Source of the DNA: CAYQUO01 sp964420835
GTDB taxonomy: Bacteria; Chloroflexota; Anaerolineae; Anaerolineales; Anaerolineaceae
Direction of reading: 5' to 3'
Assembly: GCA_964420835.1 (NCBI GenBank)
Contig: CAYQUO010000018.1
Span: 1-64,000 of the forward strand
DNA: 64,000 nt
Positions 53,731 to 61,310 of the stretch are shown one piece after another (position 1 is the first letter of the stretch; the number at the start of each line of letters is the position of its first letter). The notes beneath the pieces are model-generated. The model saw only the letters and a list, made by a program, of their open reading frames with translations, had not been told where the DNA came from and searched no databases. Position numbers and translations under genes: made by a program.

Positions 53731-54618
53731 TCAGCCTGCCCTGGCGGCTTTGGCGATCGCCTGCAAATGAGCGGGCGAAGTACCGCAGCACCCGCCGACA
53801 ACGCTGGCGCCGGATTTGATCCATTCCGGAACCCGGGCACCCATATCCTCTGGTGTCACGTCATAGCGGGTGTTCCCCTGGGCATCCGTCAGCGGAAGGC
53901 CGGCATTGGGCTTGAACCAGACCGGCAGCCTGGTTGCGGCTTTGAGTTCCTGCAGTACCTTCAGGTTGTCTTCCAGGCTGCGTCCGCAGTTGATCCCGAG
54001 GAGGTTCACGCGAAACGGTTCAAGTTCCCCGGGCAATTGAGAGGGTTTCACCCCCATCATCGTCCGTGTGCCACGATCAAAACTGAAGGAACAGACCAGC
54101 GGAACCTCGCTGCTTGCATCCCGCACTGCCTTCAAGGCGGCTTTTGCTTCAGAAAAATCGAACTGGGTTTCAACGACGACCAGGTCGACCCCGGCTTCAA
54201 CCAGGGCGCCCGCCTGGAGGAGAAAGGCGTCGTATGCAACCTGCTCATCCAGGGTGCCCAGGGGTTTGAGAAGTTCGCCTGTCGGGCCGATCGACCCGGC
54301 GACAAATACGGGTTTGTCGCCGATGGCTTCCCGGGCGAGGGCAACCGCGCGGCGGTTGGTTTCTTGCGCCCGGTCTTCCATCCCGCTGTGGGCCAGGCGG
54401 ATTGGGGTGCTGCCGAAGGTGTCGGTGAGGATGATGTCGGCACCGGCATCAATAAAATCCCGGTGGAGTTGGAGGATGGCTTCGGGATTCTCCAACACCC
54501 ACCGGTCTGATGGCCACCCGCCGGGCAGGCCGCGGGCCTGCAGGTTGGTGCCGGTGGCTCCATCCGCCACCAGCACCTGCCTGCTTTCCAATCGCTTGAG
54601 GAAGGGTACGGTATTCAT
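53731..54618 (-). CDS. Homocysteine S-methyltransferase family protein
   Basis: A 295-residue TIM-barrel methyltransferase that uses a zinc-activated thiol. Zinc ligands are visible as G-I-N-C-G (one Cys) and G-G-C-C-G-T (two Cys). The N-terminal D-G-A-T-G-T-N-L and T-D-T-F-G-S segments are the standard homocysteine-binding blocks. It has no cobalamin-binding domain, so it acts as a BHMT/MmuM-like enzyme or as a separate component. The methyl donor is unknown. Confidence 0.87.
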   Translation of the reverse strand: MNTVPFLKRLESRQVLVADGATGTNLQARGLPGGWPSDRWVLENPEAILQLHRDFIDAGADIILTDTFGSTPIRLAHSGMEDRAQETNRRAVALAREAIGDKPVFVAGSIGPTGELLKPLGTLDEQVAYDAFLLQAGALVEAGVDLVVVETQFDFSEAKAALKAVRDASSEVPLVCSFSFDRGTRTMMGVKPSQLPGELEPFRVNLLGINCGRSLEDNLKVLQELKAATRLPVWFKPNAGLPLTDAQGNTRYDVTPEDMGARVPEWIKSGASVVGGCCGTSPAHLQAIAKAARAG

Positions 54619-54668
54619 CCCATGATTTTACCCTTTCCCACACGGTAAGTCCATTCTTTGGCCTTCGT

Positions 54669-55907
54669 CTATTGATTCGTTGTCCGCCGTTGCCTCCTGG
54701 TGTAGGATCGGTATTGCAGAACCTTGCGCTCATCCATCGCAAGGCCTTGCTGCATTTTCCGGGTATCCACCTTCGCTTCCTCGATATCTTCTTGTGTTAA
54801 GTAGCGTTCATTGGCAGCCAATGCGGTTAGCATATAATTTGCCGCCCCCTGATAATCGCCCTGGCGTTCCTTTTTTAGGGCTTCATTTTTCGCTTCTGCC
54901 ATGGCCACCTGGGAAAAGCGCTGCCTGAGGGCATTATCCAGAGGGGCGGACCTGGCCTCGCTTGCCGGGACATAATGCAGTTCCAGTTGTTTCTCTGCAT
55001 CCAGAACATTCCCCTGAACATCCTTTGCCAGAAGGTGGGCTTTCAGGGTGATCTGATCTGCTTTCCCTTTTGGCGGAAAATTCAGTTGAAGGTAAACCTC
55101 GCGCTTTTGGCTGGCGGCAATGTCTCCCAGCCAGAGATGCAATTTGTTGGCCTTCTTTTCTGACCGCCAGCCCCCCAACACTTCGGCGGCGGTTTTTTGG
55201 GGCAGGTCGATGACTACCTCAACATTGCTGGCGGTAATGGCTGCAATTTCCTTTAATTCCTGCTCGAAGATATGGGGGATCTTGTGCGGATGGTCGATGT
55301 AATAATACTGACCGCCACCCTGGTTCGCAATGTGCTCCAGGAGGTGTTCATCATAGTCCACGCCAACACCGAACGTAGAGGTGGGAACGCCGAGGGATGC
55401 CAACTGGCTGGCGTGCAGGCCAAGTTCCTCGAGGTCGGTGATCCCCTGGTTGGCCAGGCCATCCGTCAGAAGAAGCACCCGGTTCAACATGCCTACTTGG
55501 GCTGCTTCAGCGACTTCCTTGCACCCCTGAAGCCAGCCTCCGCTCAGGAAGGTCATGCTGCCCGCGGTGAGGCGGCGGAGGATTGTCTTCAATTCATTGC
55601 GGGCTTCCCGGGTGACCGCAACACTTGGTGAGAGCAGTCTGACCTCCGAATCGTAGGCGACGAGGGAAACCCGGTCCTGGTCTTGCAGCAGGTCAAGCAC
55701 GTGTTCTGCGGCTTTTTTGACATATTCCAATTTCTCACCGCCCATCGATCCGCTGCGATCGATTACCAGGGCAATATTCAATGCCGGGCGCTGTATGTTG
55801 GTGGCATCCTCCGGGGCGGTTATGGCAATTTCCATCACTCGTTGGGTTGGCTCCTCGGCGGCGATCAATGGTGAATCCATATTCATCTCAAAGGAAAGCG
55901 TTTTCAT
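54669..55907 (-). CDS. VWA-domain protein
   Basis: A 412-residue protein with no signal peptide. Residues about 40-215 are a von Willebrand factor A domain with the metal-binding site D-R-S-G-S-M (DxSxS) and later conserved Thr and L-T-D-G. The C-terminal half has a beta-rich region and an N-E-A-L-K-K-E-R helix pair. Cytoplasmic VWA proteins of this kind serve as adaptors, often with ATPases. AAAGGAG lies nine bases before the ATG. It lies directly downstream of the MerR-type regulator. Confidence 0.85.
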   Translation of the reverse strand: MKTLSFEMNMDSPLIAAEEPTQRVMEIAITAPEDATNIQRPALNIALVIDRSGSMGGEKLEYVKKAAEHVLDLLQDQDRVSLVAYDSEVRLLSPSVAVTREARNELKTILRRLTAGSMTFLSGGWLQGCKEVAEAAQVGMLNRVLLLTDGLANQGITDLEELGLHASQLASLGVPTSTFGVGVDYDEHLLEHIANQGGGQYYYIDHPHKIPHIFEQELKEIAAITASNVEVVIDLPQKTAAEVLGGWRSEKKANKLHLWLGDIAASQKREVYLQLNFPPKGKADQITLKAHLLAKDVQGNVLDAEKQLELHYVPASEARSAPLDNALRQRFSQVAMAEAKNEALKKERQGDYQGAANYMLTALAANERYLTQEDIEEAKVDTRKMQQGLAMDERKVLQYRSYTRRQRRTTNQ

Positions 55908-56016
55908 TTCTTTTTATCTCCTTTGGCAAGTAATAATCTTCTGCCTGTTTTTTTTATGTTGCTGCTTTTTTCCTGACCCCCTAAAAGGGCTTGTGTAAAA
56001 GAAGTTGTTTGGCTTT

Positions 56017-56574
56017 TTAGCGCTCCTTTTTAAACATTTTTTCCAAACGTTCCAGCCATTCGAGGATTTCCGCAGAGTGGGTTGCATGTACCTCGTCGCT
56101 GATGTGCAACTCCAACCCCGGCCTGATCACGTAACGGTGCCAGGCTGTCCCGGTAACGGTTTTTGTGCTTCGTTCCACTCCGGTTTCAGTGAAATTTATT
56201 TTCCTCAGTGAGGTCCTGGGGGGTGCCATTTTCATAGGGTCAGTGCGAAAATTCATCTCTGGATTGAGATCCGCCAGGTAATTCAGGGCAGCGCCTCCGG
56301 GGCGGGTTGCGTTTTCATATAACCTCAAAAATTCCTCGATTTCCTCCTCTGTTTCTGTTTCCAGTTTTCTGCGAATCTCCCTGATGGGGAGAAAGGCTTC
56401 CTTCAACCGCTGGATCAACCGTATTCGTTTCAGGTAATCCTCGTCGTACATGGAGTACCGGCCTCGGACATCAGGGGACGGGAGGAGGCCTTCGCTGATG
56501 TAATAGCGTATGGTTCTTACGGTCACCCCAGCCTTTTGAGCCAATTCTCCGATCTGATATGATTCTGTTTTCAT
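56017..56574 (-). CDS. MerR-family transcriptional regulator
   Basis: A 185-residue regulator. The N-terminal winged helix (1-70) has I-G-E-L-A-x-x-A-G-V-T-V-R-T-I-R-Y-Y, then a charged helix E-T-E-E-E-I-E-E-F, and a C-terminal part (about 115-185) that is not typical of metal-sensing MerR proteins and has no metal-binding Cys. Its own promoter carries a 15-base palindrome, so it likely controls itself and the VWA gene downstream. The signal it senses is unknown. Confidence 0.85.
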   Translation of the reverse strand: MKTESYQIGELAQKAGVTVRTIRYYISEGLLPSPDVRGRYSMYDEDYLKRIRLIQRLKEAFLPIREIRRKLETETEEEIEEFLRLYENATRPGGAALNYLADLNPEMNFRTDPMKMAPPRTSLRKINFTETGVERSTKTVTGTAWHRYVIRPGLELHISDEVHATHSAEILEWLERLEKMFKKER

Positions 56575-56605
56575 GATCCTTTTTCTATGTGGCCTGTTTC
56601 TAATG

Positions 56606-56649
56606 TACAGTATTACTGTAATAAAAACACTAATACGTAATTATGTCAA
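56606..56649 (-). promoter_or_regulatory. Promoter and palindromic operator of the MerR gene
   Basis: Minus strand: TTGACA at 56649-56644. With a 20-base spacer, TATTAC (56623-56618) is the -10, the long spacing typical of MerR-controlled promoters; with 17 bases it is TTTTAT. A perfect palindrome TACAGTA-A/T-TACTGTA (56606-56620) overlaps the -10 region. Confidence 0.5.
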
Positions 56650-56719
56650 GAGGGAATTTTTTCCTTTTCCCCCGAATTCAATTGTCAATAACCATTGAGA
56701 AATTACCCTGGAGGATGCC

Positions 56720-57457
56720 TTAGCGGGTAAGGCGGATCAGATAGCGATAGCGATCACCCCGGTACAGAATCTTGACGAATTCCACCGGGCGGCGGATCTG
56801 ATCGTAAAGGAGCCGCTCGTTCAACAGCAGGGGCGCGCCGGCAGGGATCTGAAGCAGTGCGGCTTCTTCGGGTGTTGCCAGAGTGACCTCCAAGGTTTCA
56901 TCGGCCTCCGTGGGCAGTATGTTGAATTTTTCCTGAAGAATGCGGTATAGAGATCCGGATGTTTCGAGCTCCTGGCGTGTAATCAACTGGCCGGGTTGCA
57001 GGGCCAGGTACGAAACCTGCAGGCCGATGGGGATGTTGTCGCCCAGGCGAATCCGGTCAATGCACAGCAGGCGGGTGCCGGGTGGCAGTTCCAGGCGTTG
57101 CAACACCTTAAGAGGTGCTTCCACCGTTTCGATGCTGCGAATGATCTGCCCGGGGCGCTGGCCGCGGCGTTGCATGTCTTCGCTAAAGCTCGTCAGTTCC
57201 TGGATGCCTTTCTGCAGTTTTTGCGGTGATACGAAGGTCCCTTTGCCGTGCTCCCGGTAAAGATATCCCTGCCGTTCGAGCAATTCGACAGCCTGCCGTA
57301 TGGTTGTGCGGCTCACATTGTATTGAAGTTCGAGCTGCCGCTCGGATGCAATGGGGGTGCGGGGAGCCCATTCGCCATCTTCTATCTTGTTGCGTAAAAT
57401 ACTGGCCAATTGGAAGTATTTTGGGACAATATCATATGGATTGATCACGCTTGACAT
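56720..57457 (-). CDS. GntR/HutC-family regulator, likely of the microcompartment operon
   Basis: A 245-residue repressor-type protein. N-terminal GntR winged helix (about 12-78) with L-P/I-x-S-E-R-Q-L and V-S-R-T-T-I-R-Q-A; C-terminal UTRA domain (about 95-240) that binds sugar-phosphate-like effectors in relatives. It is divergent from the microcompartment operon with about 100 bases between them, so control of that operon in response to a sugar phosphate is likely. This is inference from position. Confidence 0.88.
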   Translation of the reverse strand: MSSVINPYDIVPKYFQLASILRNKIEDGEWAPRTPIASERQLELQYNVSRTTIRQAVELLERQGYLYREHGKGTFVSPQKLQKGIQELTSFSEDMQRRGQRPGQIIRSIETVEAPLKVLQRLELPPGTRLLCIDRIRLGDNIPIGLQVSYLALQPGQLITRQELETSGSLYRILQEKFNILPTEADETLEVTLATPEEAALLQIPAGAPLLLNERLLYDQIRRPVEFVKILYRGDRYRYLIRLTR

Positions 57458-57559
57458 TTCACTGCCCGGATGGTATCATTAACCCAGACTCATTATGTTG
57501 TCATTACCAGTTGTCCTTATTATGCCTGATTATCTAAATTAATTCAAGAGGCAACTTTT
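57458..57559. promoter_or_regulatory. Control region between the GntR gene and the microcompartment operon
   Basis: The 102 bases are AT-rich and hold two direct GTTGTC repeats (57497-57502 and 57510-57515) 13 bases apart, flanked by two ATTATG copies. They are candidate GntR sites and overlap possible TTGTCA/TTGTCC -35 elements. I could not fix a -10. Confidence 0.4.
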
Positions 57560-58210
57560 GTGATATCAGTGTCTGACCAGGATCTTCGGGCGATCGTCAA
57601 CCGGGTGGTTCGGAGAACAATGGGATTGTCCGGTTCGTCAGAACCGGTTGCGAATGGCAAGCAACCCATTGAAACAACCCCGCGCCCGATCCCTTCGCCG
57701 GCCCCAGTGCCCGTCCCGGTTCCTGCCACGCAAACTGAAGCAACCAACCCGGGAAAAATAGTGGCAATCGGTTCGGATCACGGGGGTTATGACTTAAAAG
57801 AGATCCTGAAGAAGGACCTGTCTGAAATGGGATACACGGTGAACGATGTTGGGCCTGGCAGCAGGGATGCCTGTGACTACCCGGATTATGCACACGCGGT
57901 TGCCCATCAGGTTGCGCTTGGAAAAGCCTGGCGGGGGGTGATGATCGACGGCGCCGGGATTGGCTCCTGCATGGTGGGCAACAAGGTTCCGGGGGTTCGG
58001 GCGGCATTGGCTTATGATCTTTCCACGGCGATCAACAGCCGGGAACATAATGACGCCAACATGTTGACCCTGGGCGCGGGGTTGATCGGCAACAACCTGG
58101 CCAGGCAAATCCTGAAAACCTTTCTGGATACGGAACATGCCGGTGGACGACATGCTAAGCGCGTGGAAAAGATCCGTGCAGTTGAGAGAATGTATCTTCT
58201 CCAGGGATAG
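57560..58210 (+). CDS. rpiB: RpiB-like sugar-phosphate isomerase with encapsulation peptide
   Basis: A 216-residue protein. Residues 5-21 form an amphipathic helix (D-L-R-A-I-V-N-R-V-V-R-R) of the type that targets cargo into microcompartments; a Pro-rich linker (35-62) leads to an RpiB/LacA fold from 66 on. Seen: GSDHGG (71-76), DYPDYAHAV, GAGIGS (131-136) and REHNDAN (161-167). The residue matching E. coli Cys65, the catalytic base in the ICGTGIG motif, is Asp130 here. It may isomerise ribose or another sugar phosphate. Start is GTG with AAGAGG upstream; the GTG at 57569 is an alternative. First gene of the operon. Confidence 0.86.
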   Translation: MISVSDQDLRAIVNRVVRRTMGLSGSSEPVANGKQPIETTPRPIPSPAPVPVPVPATQTEATNPGKIVAIGSDHGGYDLKEILKKDLSEMGYTVNDVGPGSRDACDYPDYAHAVAHQVALGKAWRGVMIDGAGIGSCMVGNKVPGVRAALAYDLSTAINSREHNDANMLTLGAGLIGNNLARQILKTFLDTEHAGGRHAKRVEKIRAVERMYLLQG

Positions 58211-58215
58211 ATTGA

Positions 58216-59151
58216 ATGGCGCCTGATCCCAAAACGGTTGAAACACTTGTGGAGATCATCACCAGGGAAGTCCTCCTGGCATTGGTGGACGCGGAACAGA
58301 AACAGACGATGACACAGGAAGGTGTTTCCTGCACCCTTGAATGTGCGGAAGGGATCTGTGTGAAGACATGCTTTGACATGGCAGGCCGGGTGATTAGTGC
58401 CGGGGCGGACCGCCTTACATCCTCCCTGGGGGTCATCCCGGAGGATGCCAGCCTGGCGAAAACCATTGATCATACCTTATTAAAACCGGATGCCACACCG
58501 GATCAAATTGCCCAACTTTGCTTTGCAGCCCGCAAGCATGGATTTGCCTCGGTGTGCATCAACCCGGCCTGGGTTAAACTTAGCGCCCAATTGCTGCAGG
58601 GATCGGATGTTAAGGTTTGTACTGTTATCGGGTTTCCCCTTGGTGCCACTGCGCCCGAAGTGAAGGTTTACGAAACGAAAAACGCGCTCGAGCACGGCGC
58701 CACCGAGATCGACATGGTGCTGAATATTGGTGCACTTAAAGCCCGCGACCTGGAAATGGTGGCGAAAGACATCCGGGGTGTTGTCCTCACAGCGCACAAT
58801 GGGGGCGCACTGGCGAAGGTGATCATAGAAACATCCCTGTTGACAGACGAGGAAAAGGTCATTGCCTGCCTGCTGGCCAAGGAAGCGGGGGCTGATTATG
58901 TTAAGACCTCCACCGGCTTTTCAGGTGGAGGTGCCACTGTGGCGGATGTGACGCTGATGCGCCGGGCAGTTGGCCCGGAGATGGGCGTGAAAGCCTCCGG
59001 AGGGGTTCGTACTTTTGAAGATGCCGAGAACATGCTTAAAGCCGGAGCAACCCGCATTGGTGCCAGCGCGGGAGTGAAGATCATTCAGGGAGCCTCCAAT
59101 ACCGAGAAGTTCCCGGAGGCAAAACCGGTTTCCACCGGAAAGAGTTATTAG
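58216..59151 (+). CDS. deoC: Deoxyribose-phosphate aldolase with N-terminal targeting and Cys-rich extension
   Basis: A 311-residue aldolase; the catalytic barrel (about 80-300) cleaves 2-deoxyribose 5-phosphate to acetaldehyde and glyceraldehyde 3-phosphate. Asp166 (E-I-D-M-V-L-N), Lys230 (Y-V-K-T-S-T-G-F, the Schiff-base lysine) and Lys259 (V-K-A-S-G-G) are all present. The first 80 residues are extra: an amphipathic helix (7-24) like a microcompartment targeting peptide, and a four-Cys segment (Cys39, Cys43, Cys48, Cys52) that could bind a metal or iron-sulfur cluster. It starts five bases after rpiB. Confidence 0.93.
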   Translation: MAPDPKTVETLVEIITREVLLALVDAEQKQTMTQEGVSCTLECAEGICVKTCFDMAGRVISAGADRLTSSLGVIPEDASLAKTIDHTLLKPDATPDQIAQLCFAARKHGFASVCINPAWVKLSAQLLQGSDVKVCTVIGFPLGATAPEVKVYETKNALEHGATEIDMVLNIGALKARDLEMVAKDIRGVVLTAHNGGALAKVIIETSLLTDEEKVIACLLAKEAGADYVKTSTGFSGGGATVADVTLMRRAVGPEMGVKASGGVRTFEDAENMLKAGATRIGASAGVKIIQGASNTEKFPEAKPVSTGKSY

Positions 59152-59161
59152 GAGTGCTGAG

Positions 59162-59452
59162 ATGCTGATCGCAAAAGTTGTGGGGACGACCGTGGCAACC
59201 ATAAAGGATGAGAAACTGACCGGTCGCAAGTTGCTGGTGGTCCGGCAAACGGACGAGCGTGGCAACCCGGTGGGAAAGCCATACGTGGCCATTGATACAG
59301 TGGATTCAGGCGTTGGTGACCTGGTGTTGACTGCGGCCGGGTCCAGTGCTCGGCAGACGAACGTCACAAAGGATACACCGGTGGACGCCGTGATCATGGC
59401 GGTGATCGATTCGCTTGAAGTGGATGGTGTAGTGGTCTTCAGAAAATCATGA
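59162..59452 (+). CDS. Microcompartment vertex protein (EutN/CcmL, BMC-P), copy 1
   Basis: A 96-residue pentamer-forming shell protein that closes the corners of a microcompartment. The family start (L-I-A-K-V-V-G-T-V-V-A-T-I-K-D), the K-L-L-V-V-R-Q block, the A-x-D-x-V-x-S-G-V-G-D-L-V-L segment and the closing I-I-x-V-I-D-S-(x)-V are all visible. One of three vertex proteins in this operon. Start ATG with AGGAG about eight bases upstream. Confidence 0.92.
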   Translation: MLIAKVVGTTVATIKDEKLTGRKLLVVRQTDERGNPVGKPYVAIDTVDSGVGDLVLTAAGSSARQTNVTKDTPVDAVIMAVIDSLEVDGVVVFRKS

Positions 59453-59468
59453 GAAAGGTGAGACGAAC

Positions 59469-60935
59469 ATGGCGGTAGACAGCGACCTGGTATCCATCCA
59501 GGAGGCACGTGATCTTGCCAGCCAGGCGTATGAAGCCTGGAGGATATGGTCGCACGCGTCACAGGATGAAGTGGACAGGGTCTGTTCCGCCATGGCGGAG
59601 GCTGGCTTTAATGCCTCTGACCGCCTGGGCCGCATGGCACAGGAGGAGACGGGTTTTGGCATTGCCGCGCACAAGCGTCTGAAGAATGAGTTTGGTTCGC
59701 GGATGGTATGGGAGAGCATTCGCGACCTTAAAACTGTGGGAGTCATCCGGCAGGACCCGGAACGACGCATCTACGAAATTGCCTGGCCAATGGGGGTGGT
59801 GGCTGCGCTGATCCCTTCCACCAATCCAACCTCGACGGTCTTTTTTAAAACTCTGATCGCGGTAAAAGGGCGCGATGCCATCATCCATGCTCCGCACCCG
59901 GCAGCAGCGCGTTGCTGCGTGGAGGCAACCACGGTGATGGCGCAGGCAGCTGAACGTGCGGGCGCCCCCCGAGGGCTGATCAGTTGCATGCAGAATGTAT
60001 CCCTGGAAGGGACCCAGGAACTGATGCACCACAAGCGAGTGGCATTGATCCTGGCAACCGGAGGGGCGGCGATGGTGCGGGCTGCCCACTCGGTCGGCAA
60101 GCCGGCTTACGGGGTCGGGCCTGGAAACGTGCCAGTGTACGTCGACCGCAGCGCCGACATCCAGAAGGCAGCCCGGTACATTGTGGCCAGCAAGGCGTTT
60201 GACTGTTCGACCATTTGTGCCACGGAACAGGCTGTGCTTGCCGACAGCCCGATCGCGGTCAGGCTGGCTGAACTGATGCGTGTGGAAGGTGCCTGGTTCT
60301 GCGACCCCTCCCAAACGGCCATGCTGCGTACGGCGCTGTTCCATCCGGATGGGACAATGAAAACACAGGTGGTCGGCAAACCGGCACCCCAGGTTGCAGC
60401 AGTTGCCGGGTTTAATGTTCCAAAGGGAACCCGCATTTTGGTGACACCCCTGGAATATGTTGGGAGGGAAGAACTGCTTTCCCATGAAAAATTGACCACG
60501 GTGCTTGGCTGGCACGAAGTTGAGAACTGGGAACAGGGCTGTGAAGCCTCTATCAGGATGATCGAGACCGGAGGTAAAGGTCACACGCAGATCATCTATG
60601 CCAATGATGAAAAGGTGATCATGGCTTTTGGGCTGGAGAAGCCGGTGTTTCGCATCCTGGTCAATACGATGGGCACTCTGGGCGCAATCGGGCTTACCAC
60701 GGGTGTGATGCCCTCCTTGACCTTGGGCTCCGGGGGTGTGGGTGGAGCCATCACCGGTGACAATATCAGCGCCCGGCACATGTTCAATGTCAAGCGGCTG
60801 GCTTACGAACTGGAAACACCTCCGCCGGCTGCGTTCCTGCCTGGCGAGGCTCAGCCGGGCCCGAACCCGGAAGAGATTGAGCGGGTGGTGCGGGAGATCG
60901 TAAATCAGATACTTGCAAACAAGCCAGTACAATAA
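59469..60935 (+). CDS. CoA-acylating aldehyde dehydrogenase (PduP/EutE-like)
   Basis: A 488-residue enzyme that oxidises an aldehyde, here most likely acetaldehyde from DeoC, to acyl-CoA with NAD. Catalytic Cys250 lies in S-T-I-C-A-T-E-Q; the P-S-T-N-P-T segment (near 117) and G-P-G-N-V-P-V-Y are family marks. The last 25 residues (464-488) are an amphipathic helix, P-E-E-I-E-R-V-V-R-E-I-V-N-Q-I-L, after a Pro-rich hinge, which is a C-terminal microcompartment targeting peptide. Central enzyme of the operon. Confidence 0.94.
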   Translation: MAVDSDLVSIQEARDLASQAYEAWRIWSHASQDEVDRVCSAMAEAGFNASDRLGRMAQEETGFGIAAHKRLKNEFGSRMVWESIRDLKTVGVIRQDPERRIYEIAWPMGVVAALIPSTNPTSTVFFKTLIAVKGRDAIIHAPHPAAARCCVEATTVMAQAAERAGAPRGLISCMQNVSLEGTQELMHHKRVALILATGGAAMVRAAHSVGKPAYGVGPGNVPVYVDRSADIQKAARYIVASKAFDCSTICATEQAVLADSPIAVRLAELMRVEGAWFCDPSQTAMLRTALFHPDGTMKTQVVGKPAPQVAAVAGFNVPKGTRILVTPLEYVGREELLSHEKLTTVLGWHEVENWEQGCEASIRMIETGGKGHTQIIYANDEKVIMAFGLEKPVFRILVNTMGTLGAIGLTTGVMPSLTLGSGGVGGAITGDNISARHMFNVKRLAYELETPPPAAFLPGEAQPGPNPEEIERVVREIVNQILANKPVQ

Positions 60936-60960
60936 ACCTGTAAAAGAAAGGAAGAATGAA

Positions 60961-61287
60961 ATGGCTCTGGATACTGCATTGATCGCACTGGGAATGGTCG
61001 AGACCAAGGGGTTGGTCGGCTCCATTGAAGCCGCCGATGCCATGGTCAAGGCTGCCAACGTGGTCCTGATCGGTTCCGAATACGTGGGGGGGGGGTATGT
61101 GACCGTGATGGTTCGCGGAGATGTGGGCGCTGTTAAGGCAGCCACCGATGCCGGGGCTGCTGCGGCCAAGCGCGTGGGCGAGCTGGTTTCGGTTCACGTC
61201 ATCCCACGACCACACCAGGACGTGGAGATGATCCTGCCCCAGCAATCCCGGGGCGCCATTGGCGGGCGCACGACTGAAAAGAAATAA
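60961..61287 (+). CDS. Microcompartment hexamer shell protein (BMC-H)
   Basis: A 108-residue single-BMC-domain protein that tiles the facets of the shell. G-M-V-E-T-K-G at the start, A-A-D-A-M-V-K-A-A-N-V, V-M-V-R-G-D-V-G-A-V-K-A-A-T-D-A-G and V-I-P-R-P-H are standard. The pore-lining triplet region reads G-G-G. The short C-terminal tail (90-108) is polar. It is the only hexamer gene of the operon. Codons for the pore stretch lie in a run of ten G residues (61086-61095). Confidence 0.95.
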   Translation: MALDTALIALGMVETKGLVGSIEAADAMVKAANVVLIGSEYVGGGYVTVMVRGDVGAVKAATDAGAAAAKRVGELVSVHVIPRPHQDVEMILPQQSRGAIGGRTTEKK

Positions 61288-61310
61288 CCCGGACGCAGCG
61301 GTGCACGATT

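Noticed and set aside
59559..61169. 536-codon frame opposite the aldehyde dehydrogenase
   Set aside because: Shadow of a strongly conserved gene; no start signal or domain.
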